Positions 32,662 to 42,332 of a stretch of 62,514 bases of DNA are shown here, piece by piece; positions within the stretch are counted from its first letter, which is position 1; the number at the start of each line of letters is the position of its first letter. The notes below the pieces were generated by a model. It ran no database searches. It was not told the origin of the DNA and saw only the letters and a program-made list of their open reading frames with translations. The stretch is from Chloroflexota bacterium (lineage in GTDB: Bacteria > Chloroflexota > Anaerolineae > SpSt-313). The stretch is from NCBI GenBank assembly GCA_029553955.1, contig JAKPJZ010000109.1, positions 1 to 62,514 of the forward strand, read 5' to 3'. The position numbers were made by a program, and so were the translations under genes.

Positions 32662-34284
32662 TCAGCCTCCCCTGTATCCCATCGGCGACTGCAGCGGCAT
32701 GCGCACCACATCGTCCTCCTGCAGGCCCTCCAGCACTTCGGTGTTAACGCCGTCGCTCGCGCCCAGGCGCACGCGGCGCTCCTCGGTGCGCGAGCCGCGC
32801 ACCAGCAGCACAAAGCTGCCCCGCCCGTCATGGCGCACCGCTGCCGCAGGCACCAGGAGCACGTCGTCGCGGTGCTCGAGGGGCACAAAGATGTTGGCCC
32901 CCATCCCCGGCCGCAGGTCGGGCAGCGTGCCCTCGGCGATCACCGGCACCTCGAACGTCGTCTGGCCATTCTGATAGGTTCCATAGAGCGGGATGTCGCC
33001 CAGGCGGCCCGGCAGGGCCTCGGGGCCACGGAAGGCATCGAAGCTGAGGCGCACGTGCTGGCCGGCCTGCATGCGCACCACATCGATATCGGAGACGCTG
33101 GCGACGATGCGCACCGCCGAGACGTCGACCAGGTTCACCAGTGTTGTGGAGCTGGCGACCATGGTCTCGGGCATGGCACTGACCATGTCGACCGTGCCGT
33201 CGAAGGGCGCCAGCAACGCGGCCTCGGCCAGCGCCGCCTCGGCATCGGCCACCTTGCCCTCGGCTTTGAGCACCTTGGCCTGGGCCTTGGCGACGTCGAC
33301 CGCGAGCGTGCTCTCGCCCAAGGCGGCGAGCCTGGCCTGGGCCTGCTGCACCGCCGCTTTGGCCGCTTTCACCGCGGCCGCCCGCTTGGCGCGCTCGGCC
33401 GCGGGGCTGCCCGCAGCGAGCTCGCGGTCGAGCGTGCGCAGCGTGCGCTCGGCGAGGGTCACCTTGCGCTCGGCGGCGCGCACATCCGTCTCGTAGCGCA
33501 GCAGCGCGCTGTCGTAGGCTTCACGCTTGGCCAGCATATCGTTGCGCAGCAGCCACTCGCGGTCGCGGTCCAGCTCGCTGGGGTTGGTGATCAGCACGTA
33601 GGGTCCGTGGTCGATCTGCGCCTGGTCGGCAGCCACCCGCAACTGCTCGAGTTGCTCGGTGCGCTCGCTCGAGCCCTGCAGCGCCGTGAGGGCCGCGCGG
33701 GCGCCGTCGAGATCGGCGGCGGCACGGGCGCGCTTTTCCTGCGGGGTATCCTTGCCGGCGTCGTAGGCGGCCTGGTTGCGCTGGGCCAGGTCGAGCGCGG
33801 CGCGGGCATCGCGCAGCTCGACTTCCAGCTTGAGGCGCTGAGTATCGATGCTCGTCGTGCCCAGTGCGCCCAGCTCCTTCTGCGCCGCCAGCAGCTCGCC
33901 CCTCGCCTGTGCCAGGCTGGCCTCCAGCGGCGCCGGGTCGAGCTGCACCAAGAGGTCGCCGGCCTTCACCGGCTGGCCGGGCTGCACCGGCACCGCCACG
34001 ATGCGGCCACGGGCGATGCGGAAGCCAAGCTCGGCCTGACGCAGCGGCTTCACCTGCCCATAGCTGTACACCCCGTCGGCGATGCTGCCCCGCCCGACCG
34101 TGACGTCTTGGGTGGCCACCATATCGCCGCCCGGGCGCGGGGGGCGGTACGGCGCAAAGAGGTTGCGCACCTGCTGGTAGAGCACCACACCGAACGCCAC
34201 CGCCAGGGCCAGCCCCACCAGGCAGCCCACGCCGGCCGCGCGTCGCGGGGTGACCCACTGTATCCTCGTCTTCTTTCTCGCCAT
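32662..34284 (-). CDS. HlyD/RND-type membrane fusion protein (adaptor)
   Basis: 540 residues. N-terminal anchor helix near 14-36, a split lipoyl (barrel-sandwich) domain near 70-120 and 350-400 (IVAVPVQPGQPVKAGDLLVQLD, ALLAPFDGTVDMV), a long coiled coil rich in Ala/Glu/Arg near 125-345, and a beta-barrel and membrane-proximal domain to the end. Longer than typical MacA (about 370) because of the coiled coil. Second gene of the export operon, 8 bp after the first adaptor and 3 bp before the permease. Confidence 0.85.
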   Translation of the reverse strand: MARKKTRIQWVTPRRAAGVGCLVGLALAVAFGVVLYQQVRNLFAPYRPPRPGGDMVATQDVTVGRGSIADGVYSYGQVKPLRQAELGFRIARGRIVAVPVQPGQPVKAGDLLVQLDPAPLEASLAQARGELLAAQKELGALGTTSIDTQRLKLEVELRDARAALDLAQRNQAAYDAGKDTPQEKRARAAADLDGARAALTALQGSSERTEQLEQLRVAADQAQIDHGPYVLITNPSELDRDREWLLRNDMLAKREAYDSALLRYETDVRAAERKVTLAERTLRTLDRELAAGSPAAERAKRAAAVKAAKAAVQQAQARLAALGESTLAVDVAKAQAKVLKAEGKVADAEAALAEAALLAPFDGTVDMVSAMPETMVASSTTLVNLVDVSAVRIVASVSDIDVVRMQAGQHVRLSFDAFRGPEALPGRLGDIPLYGTYQNGQTTFEVPVIAEGTLPDLRPGMGANIFVPLEHRDDVLLVPAAAVRHDGRGSFVLLVRGSRTEERRVRLGASDGVNTEVLEGLQEDDVVRMPLQSPMGYRGG

Positions 34285-34292
34285 GGCTCCCC

Positions 34293-35882
34293 CTAATACA
34301 CCCTCACCGGGGCCGCCACCGCCCCCGCTGGCCCATACATCATGTTTCTCGGGTCCATCGGGGCCACCAACGGCACCAGCACCGTCTGCCCCTCATCCAG
34401 GCCCGAGAGCACCTCGGCCACGATGCCGTCGTTGAGGCCGATCTCCACCGCCTGCTCGTGTGCCTTGCCATCGGGGCCGCGCACGCTGACGTAGGTCTCG
34501 TTGTTAGCGCGGTACTGCACGGCCGCCGTGGGGATGGTGAGCACATCCTGCTTCTCGCCGACGACAAAGCGCACGTTGGCCAGCATGCCGGCGCGCAGGT
34601 CGGTGTCGCCCTTGTCGAGCGACGTTTCGATCTCGTAGACGCTCATGCCGCCGCTCTGCTTGCCCTGCACGGGCATGGCGATCACCGTGCCCGAGAAGAG
34701 CTGGCCGGGGTAGGCATCGAAGGTCAGGCGGACCGGCAGGCCCTTCTCGAGGCGGGTCACGTCCATCTCGGTGGCCTGGGCGCGCACCCGCAGCTCGGTG
34801 GGGTCGGCCAGGTAGATCACTTCGCTGCTGGGCGACACCTGGTCGTCGGGCGCCACGGAGACCATCCACACCACGCCAGGAAAGGGGGCCACCATGGTCG
34901 AGCTGTCGATGGCCGCCTGGGCGCTCTCGACGTTGGCCAGCGCGGCCTCGTAGGCGGTCTTGGCGGCCTTGACGGTGGCCGAGTCCAGCCCCATCTTGAG
35001 CTCTTCCAGTGACGTACGGGCCTTCTCGACGCTGGCCGCGGCCTGCTCGCTCTTCAGCCGGGCCGAGGTGGTGGGATCATCGTCGCCTGCCCTGGCGCGG
35101 GCCAGCGCCGCCTCGGCCTTCTTCAGGTCTTCTTGCTTCTCGGCCACCGCGTCGCGGGCGGTGCGCAGGGCCTCTTGGCGTGCGCCGCGGGCGCCTGCCA
35201 GGTCGCGCTCGACGGCGGCGAGGGTCGTCTGCGCCTTGGTGCGCTCGGCGTCGGTCTTGGCGTCGCGCACGGTGCGCTGGAAGAAGGCCTGCTGATACTC
35301 GAGGTTGCGGATGGTGCTCTGGCCGGCGGTGAGCTCTTGCTGGTCGAGCTGGTCCTGCGCCTCCTGCAGCGCCGCTTGGGCGTCGGCCACCGCGTCTTGC
35401 AGGGGCGCCAGGCCCGCTGCGCTCGTCGCAGCCAGCTCGACCCTGGCCAGGGCCAGCTCCGCCTCGGCGGCGGCCAGGTCAGCCTCGGCCTTGGCCACTT
35501 CGGATGCGGTCGCCACCCCCTGGGCTTCGGCCAGGGTGGCCTCGGCGACCTTGAGGTCGGCCTGGGCCTCGCGCAGCTTGCGTTGCTGCTCGGTGGTATC
35601 GATACGCACCAGGGCCTGGCCCTGCTGCACGGCCTGGCCCGGCCGCACCATGACCTCCAGCACGCGGCCGCTCACCGTGCCAAAGGTCAGCGTGCGCGCA
35701 TTGAGGGCCACCACCTGCCCGGCGACCTGCACCACCTCGGCGATGGTGCCGCGAGCCACCGTGGCCTCCTGAGCCAGCGCGCCGGGCTCAGCCGAGGTGG
35801 GGCCCTGCCGGCAGGCCGCGAGGCCCACGGCGAGCAACACCGCCGCCAGGGCCACGCGGGCATACCTCGTGGGCTCGTTCAT
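34293..35882 (-). CDS. lipoprotein-type membrane fusion protein (adaptor)
   Basis: 529 residues, a distant paralogue of the next gene. The lipobox LAAC puts the lipidated Cys at residue 25 when the start is the ATG at 35882; an upstream in-frame ATG at 35915 would bury the signal peptide. It has a split lipoyl domain, a coiled coil of about 220 residues with Ala/Glu/Lys heptads, and a C-terminal barrel. Two adaptors in one MacB operon suggest either a mixed adaptor ring or two alternate complexes. First gene of the operon. Confidence 0.82.
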   Translation of the reverse strand: MNEPTRYARVALAAVLLAVGLAACRQGPTSAEPGALAQEATVARGTIAEVVQVAGQVVALNARTLTFGTVSGRVLEVMVRPGQAVQQGQALVRIDTTEQQRKLREAQADLKVAEATLAEAQGVATASEVAKAEADLAAAEAELALARVELAATSAAGLAPLQDAVADAQAALQEAQDQLDQQELTAGQSTIRNLEYQQAFFQRTVRDAKTDAERTKAQTTLAAVERDLAGARGARQEALRTARDAVAEKQEDLKKAEAALARARAGDDDPTTSARLKSEQAAASVEKARTSLEELKMGLDSATVKAAKTAYEAALANVESAQAAIDSSTMVAPFPGVVWMVSVAPDDQVSPSSEVIYLADPTELRVRAQATEMDVTRLEKGLPVRLTFDAYPGQLFSGTVIAMPVQGKQSGGMSVYEIETSLDKGDTDLRAGMLANVRFVVGEKQDVLTIPTAAVQYRANNETYVSVRGPDGKAHEQAVEIGLNDGIVAEVLSGLDEGQTVLVPLVAPMDPRNMMYGPAGAVAAPVRVY

Positions 35883-36009
35883 AGGGCATCTGTGCTCCTG
35901 CAACGAAATGGGCATGCTTTCCGATGGGAATCGTCCAACAGTAATAGACGAATCTTCTGGCCAGAAGGTTCCTCATTCTACCACATTGAGGGTTTTCTGT
36001 GCACTGAAC

Positions 36010-36093
36010 AGGGGTTTGGCATACCGGAGAGAGGCGCGGCCGGCTGCCCCGCGGGGCAGCCGGCCGCGCCTCTCTCCGGTATGCCAAACCCCT
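36010..36093. repeat. 84-bp perfect palindrome (P5)
   Basis: No mismatch, no loop; axis between 36051 and 36052. Centre GGCTGCCCCGCGGGGCAGCC; outer end AGGGGTTTGGC. It is 6 bp from the stop of the gene at 36100 and about 130 bp before the MacB operon start. Its left flank, ACTGAACAGGGG, resembles the P7 linker (ACTGAACCAGGTGGGG), so the element may point the other way here. Confidence 0.95.
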
Positions 36094-36099
36094 ACCACA

Positions 36100-38040
36100 T
36101 TACGAGCAACCGCCGTCGAGGGTATCTTTCTGGGGGGCGATGGTGCGGGCGTCGACGCCGTGTGCCCAGACGTTCGAGTTGGCCTGGGTGCCATCGACGG
36201 TGAGGTAAAAGTAGTACTTGTTGGCCGCGTTGCGCGCCGCGGCGACGTCGACGTTGTTGAAATCCCACACGGGGTAGGTGACGCCGTTGGCCGTCACCAG
36301 CCGCTTGACGCCAGGGCCGACCTCCTCGGCCACGCCGTTGTTCAGCGCGCGCCACAGGCGCACGGTGTTGCCCCAGGTGGTGGGCACCGATTTGAGCGTG
36401 CCGGGGATAAAGACGCTGGCGGTGATATTGGCCAGGGTGGCCTGGCTGACGGGCAGCCCGCCGTGGGGCCAGACGATCTCGACTTTGGCATCGACCGATG
36501 CGCCCGCCGCCTCGACGCCTGTGGGCACGTCGGCGGTGGGAAAGTAGGTGCGCGCGTCGGCCGCGTGCGCCCAGACGTTGGAGCGCGTGGGCGTGCCCTC
36601 GACGGTGACAAAGAAAAAGACCTTGTTCTGCGGGTCACGCGCCGCCGAGACGTCGACGTTGTTGTGCTCCCAGGTGAGCGTGCCGGGCTGGAAGCTCCCC
36701 GTGGCTACGATACGCGCCGGGCTGCTGTTCACCGCCGCCCAGAGTTGCACCGGGGGGCGCCACTGGCAGGGGGCGGGCTTGAGCGTGCCTTTGTGCAGCA
36801 GGTAGGTGCCGATGTTGGCCAGCGTGGCCTGCGACACGGGCGCGCCGCCGTGCGGCCAGACGATCTCGATCTTGGCGTCGACCGCGGCCGGCGCGCCGGT
36901 GGCCGGGGGCACCGGGGCCGGGCCCGGCGTCAGCGCCGCGCCATAGATGTCGCTGTTCCAGTCGGCCGCGGCAAGGCTGCGATGGCGCGTATCGGTCCAC
37001 ACCACCGTGCGCCCCGAGATGCTGGGCGACAGTTGGTCGCCGACGGCGCGGCTGATGGTGAACTGGAGTTTTTGCTTCAGGTCGTAGCCGTAGACGTCGG
37101 ATTCGCCGGAGGGCCGGCCCGCATTCCAGACCACGAGGTCGCCGTCGATGTCAAGGCCCACCGTGCCCGGCTCGGCGCCCAGGTCGGCCAGGGCCGTCTC
37201 CTTGCCGGTGGTGATGTCGAAGGCCAGCAGGCGATACGTGCCCGCGCGCTGCGCCACCCAGACGACCGTGTTCCCCGAGACGGCCGGCGCGCTGATGTGC
37301 TCGGGCTGGCGGGTGATGCGGAACTCGATGCCGGCGCCCACGTGGTAGCCATAGATATCGAACTGGGCGAGCTGCGCGGCGCTGCGGTGGCGCGCGTCGG
37401 CCCACACCACCACACCGCCCGACACGGCGGGGCGCTCTTGCTGGGCCGCATTGGTGCAGATGGGGAAGGTGCGGCCGCTGGCCAAGTCGTGGCCGTAGAT
37501 GTCCATAGCCGCGTCGAGCGTGCTGCCCTCGGCCCAGACGACCAGGTCGCCCGAGATCCTGGGCTGGACGCGGAAGAACGACGCGCCGCCCTGCAGCGGG
37601 GCGATGGTAAAGCGCGACCGGTCGGCCAGGCGGTAGCCAAAAATGCCTTGCCGGCCGTCCTCCGCGCGCTCGGCGGCCACCAGCACCGCATCGCCGACGT
37701 CGGGCGGCCAGAGCAGCGTGTTGCCTGGGGTCAGCGTCAGCGACTGGCCGGTGGCCAGGTTGCGCCCGTAGAGGCGCGTCAGCTCGCCCGGGGTCGCTCC
37801 GCTCGCGCCTTCACGCCAGACGACGTAGGAGCCGCCGATGATGGGCGAATCCTGGATATCGGGCGCGACGCGGACGACAAACTCGTTGACCTGGTAGGGC
37901 TGGGCCGAGTCGGCGCGCGCCGGGCCGCTGCCGAGCAGCACGGCCACGAGCAGCGCCACCGCGCACGCCGCGCGCACGGCCCACATCGGGCGCCGCAGCC
38001 ACTCTATGCTTCTCCGCATCCATCCAACTCGCTCACACAT
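36100..38040 (-). CDS. exported propeller protein with two C-terminal repeated domains
   Basis: 646 residues. Signal peptide within the first 45 residues, cleaved probably after ARA. A TolB-like six-bladed propeller follows: the strand motif G-(x)2-VVW occurs six times (e.g. GSYVVWREG, GDLVVWAEG, GRTVVWTDT). Then two tandem domains of about 110 residues, each starting DAK(I/V)EIVWPHGG and each containing NNVDV and SNVWAH, so they are a recent internal duplication. No enzyme motif. Start uncertain between 38040 and 38020; I chose the first because of its GGGG-type ribosome site. Probably a secreted or surface protein. Confidence 0.72.
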   Translation of the reverse strand: MCERVGWMRRSIEWLRRPMWAVRAACAVALLVAVLLGSGPARADSAQPYQVNEFVVRVAPDIQDSPIIGGSYVVWREGASGATPGELTRLYGRNLATGQSLTLTPGNTLLWPPDVGDAVLVAAERAEDGRQGIFGYRLADRSRFTIAPLQGGASFFRVQPRISGDLVVWAEGSTLDAAMDIYGHDLASGRTFPICTNAAQQERPAVSGGVVVWADARHRSAAQLAQFDIYGYHVGAGIEFRITRQPEHISAPAVSGNTVVWVAQRAGTYRLLAFDITTGKETALADLGAEPGTVGLDIDGDLVVWNAGRPSGESDVYGYDLKQKLQFTISRAVGDQLSPSISGRTVVWTDTRHRSLAAADWNSDIYGAALTPGPAPVPPATGAPAAVDAKIEIVWPHGGAPVSQATLANIGTYLLHKGTLKPAPCQWRPPVQLWAAVNSSPARIVATGSFQPGTLTWEHNNVDVSAARDPQNKVFFFVTVEGTPTRSNVWAHAADARTYFPTADVPTGVEAAGASVDAKVEIVWPHGGLPVSQATLANITASVFIPGTLKSVPTTWGNTVRLWRALNNGVAEEVGPGVKRLVTANGVTYPVWDFNNVDVAAARNAANKYYFYLTVDGTQANSNVWAHGVDARTIAPQKDTLDGGCS

Positions 38041-38150
38041 GAGAACACCCCCGTTCCCCAGGCAGTCTGTCGATGAGAGAGCCTTCTGCCCCTGCGTCCT
38101 GGCGAGGGCCGGGCATGTGGCGTCGCCGCCATCCGGCTCTGAGCCAGGAA

Positions 38151-38226
38151 GGGGTTTTTGCGGGTAGGTCGCCGTCGTTGGCCGCCCGCGGGCGGCCAAC
38201 GACGGCGACCTACCCGCAAAAACCCC
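38151..38226. repeat. 76-bp perfect palindrome (P6) with conserved stem-loop
   Basis: No loop; axis between 38188 and 38189. Outer end GGGGTTTTTGCGGGT (shared with P3), centre GGCCGCCCGCGGGCGGCC. On the minus strand the 30-nt stem-loop ACCGGG (38267-38272) to CCCGGT (38243-38248) precedes it by 16 nt. It follows the stop of the gene at 38304. Confidence 0.95.
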
Positions 38227-38303
38227 GCCTTTAGGGTTCCAAACCGGGCACCCGCAACGCGTGCAACCCGGTCGCCGGGCGCCGGCGAGCACTTGCCCAG
38301 CAA

Positions 38304-39533
38304 TCAGTCGCTCGGGGCCTGCGGTAACCCGCGCAGGGGGAGCGGATCCCACGTCGAGCCGCCGTCGTGGCTGACCAGGATGCGGTAGCGCAGCGGCTGG
38401 CCCGGCTCCTGGATGGAGGTGCTGATGAAGAGCGACTTGGGCTCGCGGGCGTCGACCGCCAACGGCCGGGCGCTGCCCATGCCCTGCGGTGGCTCGGTCG
38501 CAAAGTGCGTGGCCACCTCCCAGCTCACCGCGCCCGAGTCGGCGGCGCCGGCATTGGGCGAGCGCAGCATAAAGAGGTTGCCGTTGTTAAAGTAGCTGAG
38601 ATCGCAGCCCATGAAGAGCAGGTTGGCGTTGGGGTCGTAGGCGATGCCGGCGGCGAAGCAGCTATCGGTGTTGCCGAGGGCCGGAGTGTAGCGGCCCAGG
38701 TCCAGCCGCTCCCAGTGGCCGTCGCGGCCGCCGCGATAGAGGTCGCCCGGCGGCCAGTTGTGGTGTGCCTCACCGCGCACCACGGCCCAGAGGGTGCTGG
38801 GGCGGTTGGGGTCCACCAAGATGTCGGTCGTCCAGCCGCCGGCAGCGACGCCCCAATCGGTCTTGCCCCAGGTGCGGCCGCGGTCCTCGCTTCTGACGAT
38901 GACGGCGTCCATCTCGGTGGAGCGGTAGACGCCGGCCCAGAGCACGTCGGGGTTCTCGAGGTCCACGGCCAGGGCGGTGGCGTGCAGCGTGTTGACCAAC
39001 GTCCAGGCCAAGGTGCCCTCGCGGCGGTAGATGCCCTCGCGCGTCAGGCCATACATCGTCTCGGGGTGGCGATAGTCGATGGTCACGGCGTGGAAGGCAA
39101 CCCCGGCCGGCAGGCCCTCGTAGCGCTCCTCCGTCCACGAGGCGCCCTTGTCGGCACTGCGGAAGAGGCGCGAGCCGACGACGGCGTAGAGCGTGGGCGG
39201 CTGGTCGGGCGTGACGACGAGGCTCGTGACCACCGGGTCGATGCGCGGCGGCACGGTGGGCGATTGGGCGGCCGTGGGAGGCGGCGGCTGTGTGGCGGTT
39301 GGCGGCGGCAGCGTGGCGCTGGGCGGCTCGGTCGCCGGCACCGCGGTGGCCGGCTCGGCCGTCGCTGTGGCCGGCGCCGGCACCGTCGTCGCGAACACGA
39401 TGTGCAGCGGCGTGGGCGACAGCGTGGCCGTCGGCGCCGGCGGCCGCGGCGTTGGCGTGGCCGGCCGGCTGCAGGCCACGAGCGCGGCCAGCAGCAGGGT
39501 AGGCAACAGGCAGTGCAGCAGTGTCTTCTTCAT
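38304..39533 (-). CDS. lipoprotein with BNR/sortilin-like propeller repeats
   Basis: 409 residues. The lipobox LVAC puts the lipidated Cys at about residue 21, then a Thr/Pro/Ala spacer to about 100. The remainder is a propeller with Asp-box-type motifs (SADKGASWTEE, SEDRGRTWGK, SHDGGSTWDPL), as in sialidase/VPS10-like folds. It is a close paralogue of the C-terminal half of the anti-sigma protein encoded upstream: both have VVTSLVVTPDxPPxxYAV and TALAVDxxxPxVLWAGVxRS. Its ATG overlaps that gene's stop as ATGA, so the three genes 42105-38304 are one unit. Confidence 0.82.
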   Translation of the reverse strand: MKKTLLHCLLPTLLLAALVACSRPATPTPRPPAPTATLSPTPLHIVFATTVPAPATATAEPATAVPATEPPSATLPPPTATQPPPPTAAQSPTVPPRIDPVVTSLVVTPDQPPTLYAVVGSRLFRSADKGASWTEERYEGLPAGVAFHAVTIDYRHPETMYGLTREGIYRREGTLAWTLVNTLHATALAVDLENPDVLWAGVYRSTEMDAVIVRSEDRGRTWGKTDWGVAAGGWTTDILVDPNRPSTLWAVVRGEAHHNWPPGDLYRGGRDGHWERLDLGRYTPALGNTDSCFAAGIAYDPNANLLFMGCDLSYFNNGNLFMLRSPNAGAADSGAVSWEVATHFATEPPQGMGSARPLAVDAREPKSLFISTSIQEPGQPLRYRILVSHDGGSTWDPLPLRGLPQAPSD

Positions 39534-41554
39534 TCGTCCTTGCCTTCCAGGGTTAGCGTATCCCAGTTGGCGCCGTCGTCGTGGCTGACGAGGAGGCGGT
39601 GGCGGTCGAGCGGCGATTCGTCGCCGCACCAGACGATATCGCTGGCGGCGTAGAGCGCGCGCGGCCGGCGCGCGTCGACGGCCAGTGGCCGGATCAGCCC
39701 GGGCGCAGCACAGGGCTCGAGCGGCAGGGCGGTGTACCTGGCCAGATCCCAGCGCACGGCGGCCGCGCTGGCCGCAGCGGCGTTGGGCGAACGGATGAGC
39801 AAGATGCGCCCGCCGTTCTCTTCGTCGCGTTCGCTGCCGGCGTAGAGCAGGTCGGCATTGGGGTCGTAGGCGATGCCGGCTACGTGCACGCCGTCGGGGT
39901 TGCCCGGCTGCGGGGCAAAGGCGCCGAGGTCCAGGCGCTGCCAGCGGCCATCGCGCGTGCCGCGATAGAGCAGGCCATCGGGGGGCAGGTCGCGACGGTT
40001 GGAGCGCACCACCGCCCAGAGCATGTTGGGGTCGTTGGGGTTCACCAGGATATCCGACACCCAGGTGCCCCAGGGCGAAACCTCCACCAGTGGCCCGGCC
40101 GGCGCCCAGGTAGCCCCGCCGTCAGGGCTCTTTAGGATCACCGCCTCGCCCGCCCCGCTGCGCCGCACGCCCGCCCAGAGCACGGTGGGGTCGGCCATGT
40201 CGACGGCCAGCGCGGTGGCCTGCAGCTCGCTGATGCGCTGCCAGGCGCCCGCCCCCTGTCGGCGGTAGATGCCCTGCGCGGCCAGCAGGTACACCGTCGC
40301 CGGGTGGCGATAGTCGACGGCCACCGCGTTGATAGCGGCCTCGTCAGGCAGGCCGTCCGCCGGCTCGGGCTGCCAGGTGAGGCCGCGGTCGTCGCTCTTG
40401 TACAGCCGGCCGTCGATCACGGCGTAGACGAGCGGCGGATCATCGGGCGTGACCACCAGGCTGGTGACCGGGCGCGCATATGGCGGCAACACGGTGGCGG
40501 GCGTCAGCGTCGGCGCCGGGGTGGGCGTGGGCAGCGCCGGTGCCCCCTTCGTTTCACTCAGGGCAGGCTCCTCGCTTGGCTCAGGGCCGGCTGTGGGCGT
40601 GGGTGCCGGCGTCGCCACCGCTGTCGGCGGCACGGGGGTCTGCGTGGCCGGGATGAAGGCGAAGCCGCGCAGGCAGGCCTCGAAGGCGGCCCGCGCGGCC
40701 ACGTCGGCCGGCGTGCTCAGGTCTTCGCGGGCCGGCGAGATGCCGACGACATAGAGCCGTCCGCCGTGGATGACCCAGACCTGGCGCGCGCCAAAGCGCT
40801 CGCCGGGCAGGCCGCTCAGCTCGACCGCCAGCTCGCCGGCGAGCGTCGTCGCCTGCTGCTCGACCCGGGCGCGGTAGCCCGGGTCGATGGGCGCCAACCA
40901 CGCCTCCACCGCCTCGGCCACGCTCCGGCCGCCGGCGTCGGAGACGGTCACACCGATCGCGTAGCGGCCGAAAGCCTGGCTGTCGCCGGCGTAGCCGTCG
41001 CTGGTGAAGCCGACCCCGCCCAGCGTGCGCTGCCCCTGCAGGCCGGTGCCGCCCGCATACTCGTGCAGCCGCCAGGCGGCAGGATAGTCGAGGGCAAATC
41101 CCAGGTTTGGGCTCTCGTAGCGTGCCATGGCCGGCGCTATCGTGGAGCCCGGGGAAGGCGCGGCGGCAAGGCGCTCTGCTACCAGCGGCCGGCCGCTGAG
41201 CACCACGCCCAGCACCAGCAGCAGGGCCACCGCCGAGACGGCCAGCCAGCCGGCAACGTCGCCGCAACGCTCGAGCACGTGCCAGCGGGCATGGCGGCGC
41301 TCGGCGGCGGCGACGCCGGCATGCACCCGCGCCCGCAGCCGCGCCTCGGCCGCCGCGGCGCCTTCGGGCGGCGGCAGCGCAGCCAGCGCCCTGGGCAACC
41401 GTCGCTGGGCTTCGAGCCGGCGGCGACAGGCGGGGCAGGCCTCCAGGTGCCGGGCAACCTGCGCCATCTCGACTTCGCACAGGTCACCATCCACGTAGCG
41501 GGGCAGCAGCGCGCGCACGCGCCGGCAGGCCATGCTACCAGGCCGTGGCGTCAT
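39530..41554 (-). CDS. anti-sigma factor with zinc finger, membrane helix and extracytoplasmic propeller
   Basis: 674 residues. A ZAS-type zinc finger (C10, H36, C40, C43 in RHLEACPAC) binds the sigma factor. A membrane helix lies near 97-118. Outside are a domain of about 190 residues and, after a Pro/Thr linker containing a low-complexity tract, a propeller with Asp-box repeats (SDDRGLTWQPE, SPDGGATWAPA). ATGA overlaps at both ends couple it to the sigma gene and to the lipoprotein gene. The start ATG at 41554 has GGGGAGGTGGG. It should hold the sigma factor until the outer domain senses a signal. Confidence 0.88.
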   Translation of the reverse strand: MTPRPGSMACRRVRALLPRYVDGDLCEVEMAQVARHLEACPACRRRLEAQRRLPRALAALPPPEGAAAAEARLRARVHAGVAAAERRHARWHVLERCGDVAGWLAVSAVALLLVLGVVLSGRPLVAERLAAAPSPGSTIAPAMARYESPNLGFALDYPAAWRLHEYAGGTGLQGQRTLGGVGFTSDGYAGDSQAFGRYAIGVTVSDAGGRSVAEAVEAWLAPIDPGYRARVEQQATTLAGELAVELSGLPGERFGARQVWVIHGGRLYVVGISPAREDLSTPADVAARAAFEACLRGFAFIPATQTPVPPTAVATPAPTPTAGPEPSEEPALSETKGAPALPTPTPAPTLTPATVLPPYARPVTSLVVTPDDPPLVYAVIDGRLYKSDDRGLTWQPEPADGLPDEAAINAVAVDYRHPATVYLLAAQGIYRRQGAGAWQRISELQATALAVDMADPTVLWAGVRRSGAGEAVILKSPDGGATWAPAGPLVEVSPWGTWVSDILVNPNDPNMLWAVVRSNRRDLPPDGLLYRGTRDGRWQRLDLGAFAPQPGNPDGVHVAGIAYDPNADLLYAGSERDEENGGRILLIRSPNAAAASAAAVRWDLARYTALPLEPCAAPGLIRPLAVDARRPRALYAASDIVWCGDESPLDRHRLLVSHDDGANWDTLTLEGKDE

Positions 41555-42105
41555 TGGCCCACCTCCCCACCGAGGCGCAGGTAGGCCTCGCAAAAGGCGC
41601 TGCGAGCGCGGTAGAGGCGCGACTTGCAGGCGGCAAGGGAGAGACCGAGCACCTGGGCCACCTCGGCGCAGGAGAGGCCCTCGTGGAAGTGCAGGAGCAG
41701 GCAGGCGGCATCGCGCCGGGGAAGCTGCGCCAGCGCCTGCGCCACCAGCTCGCGCTCGCCCAGGCGCGCTTCGGGCCCCAGCGTCGAAGCCCGGCGCGCC
41801 GCCTCGTCGATAAGCGGCAGCCAGGCGATCAGCCGGCGGCGGCGCAGCGCCGAAAAGGCGGTGTTGGTAGCGATGGTGTAGAGCCAGGCGTGCATGTTAT
41901 CGGGCGGGCGACCGGCCGCGAGCGCCTGATGGGCCTTGAGGAAGGTCTGCTGCGCCAGGTCCTCGGCGAGGTCGGCGTCGCTCACCAGCCGGCACAGGTA
42001 GCGATAGATGCCGGCATGGTACTGCTCAAAGATGAGGGCCAAGCCGTCCACGGGGCTGCACCTCGCGCTCTCCAGGGCCTGCGACCGGTAGCTCGCCGTC
42101 AGCAC
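41551..42105 (-). CDS. ECF-type RNA polymerase sigma factor
   Basis: 184 residues with region 2 (YRYLCRLVSDADLAEDLAQQTFLKAHQ) at about 35-65 and region 4 (HFHEGLSCAEVAQVLGLSLAACKSRLYRARSAF) at about 138-170. The start is GTG at 42105, set by TGGAGGAGG 6 nt upstream; the open frame continues upstream without a better site. ATGA overlap with its anti-sigma gene. Second sigma/anti-sigma locus in 5 kb; the two sigma factors are clearly related but differ. Confidence 0.9.
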   Translation of the reverse strand: MLTASYRSQALESARCSPVDGLALIFEQYHAGIYRYLCRLVSDADLAEDLAQQTFLKAHQALAAGRPPDNMHAWLYTIATNTAFSALRRRRLIAWLPLIDEAARRASTLGPEARLGERELVAQALAQLPRRDAACLLLHFHEGLSCAEVAQVLGLSLAACKSRLYRARSAFCEAYLRLGGEVGQ

Positions 42106-42119
42106 GTCGATCCTCCTCC

Positions 42120-42147
42120 ATTGTATACGACGCACGAGGAGGGTCAA
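42120..42147 (-). promoter_or_regulatory. possible promoter of the ECF sigma operon
   Basis: On the minus strand TTGACC (42142-42147), 16 bp, TACAAT (42120-42125). It lies so close to the GTG start that the leader would be only about 8 nt, which makes it doubtful. Confidence 0.35.
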
Positions 42148-42332
42148 AAGTGGCAGGCGCTTGGAGCACGAAAGACACGAAAAGGGGGGCCTTTGTAGTG
42201 GCGGCTTTAGCCGCTTGCTTAACACGGCGAGCCGTAGCCTTGCCAAGCCAGGCCTGATCCAGCCCCAGCCATGCCGTGCGCCGCTGTCGCAAGCCCGGCC
42301 CAAGGTCGCCCTGGGCATCTTGTCGGGCGGAA

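Noticed and set aside
42148..42332. A further gene upstream of the sigma factor
   Set aside because: The frame is open only because of GC content; it contains fragments of known repeats and no start with a ribosome site.
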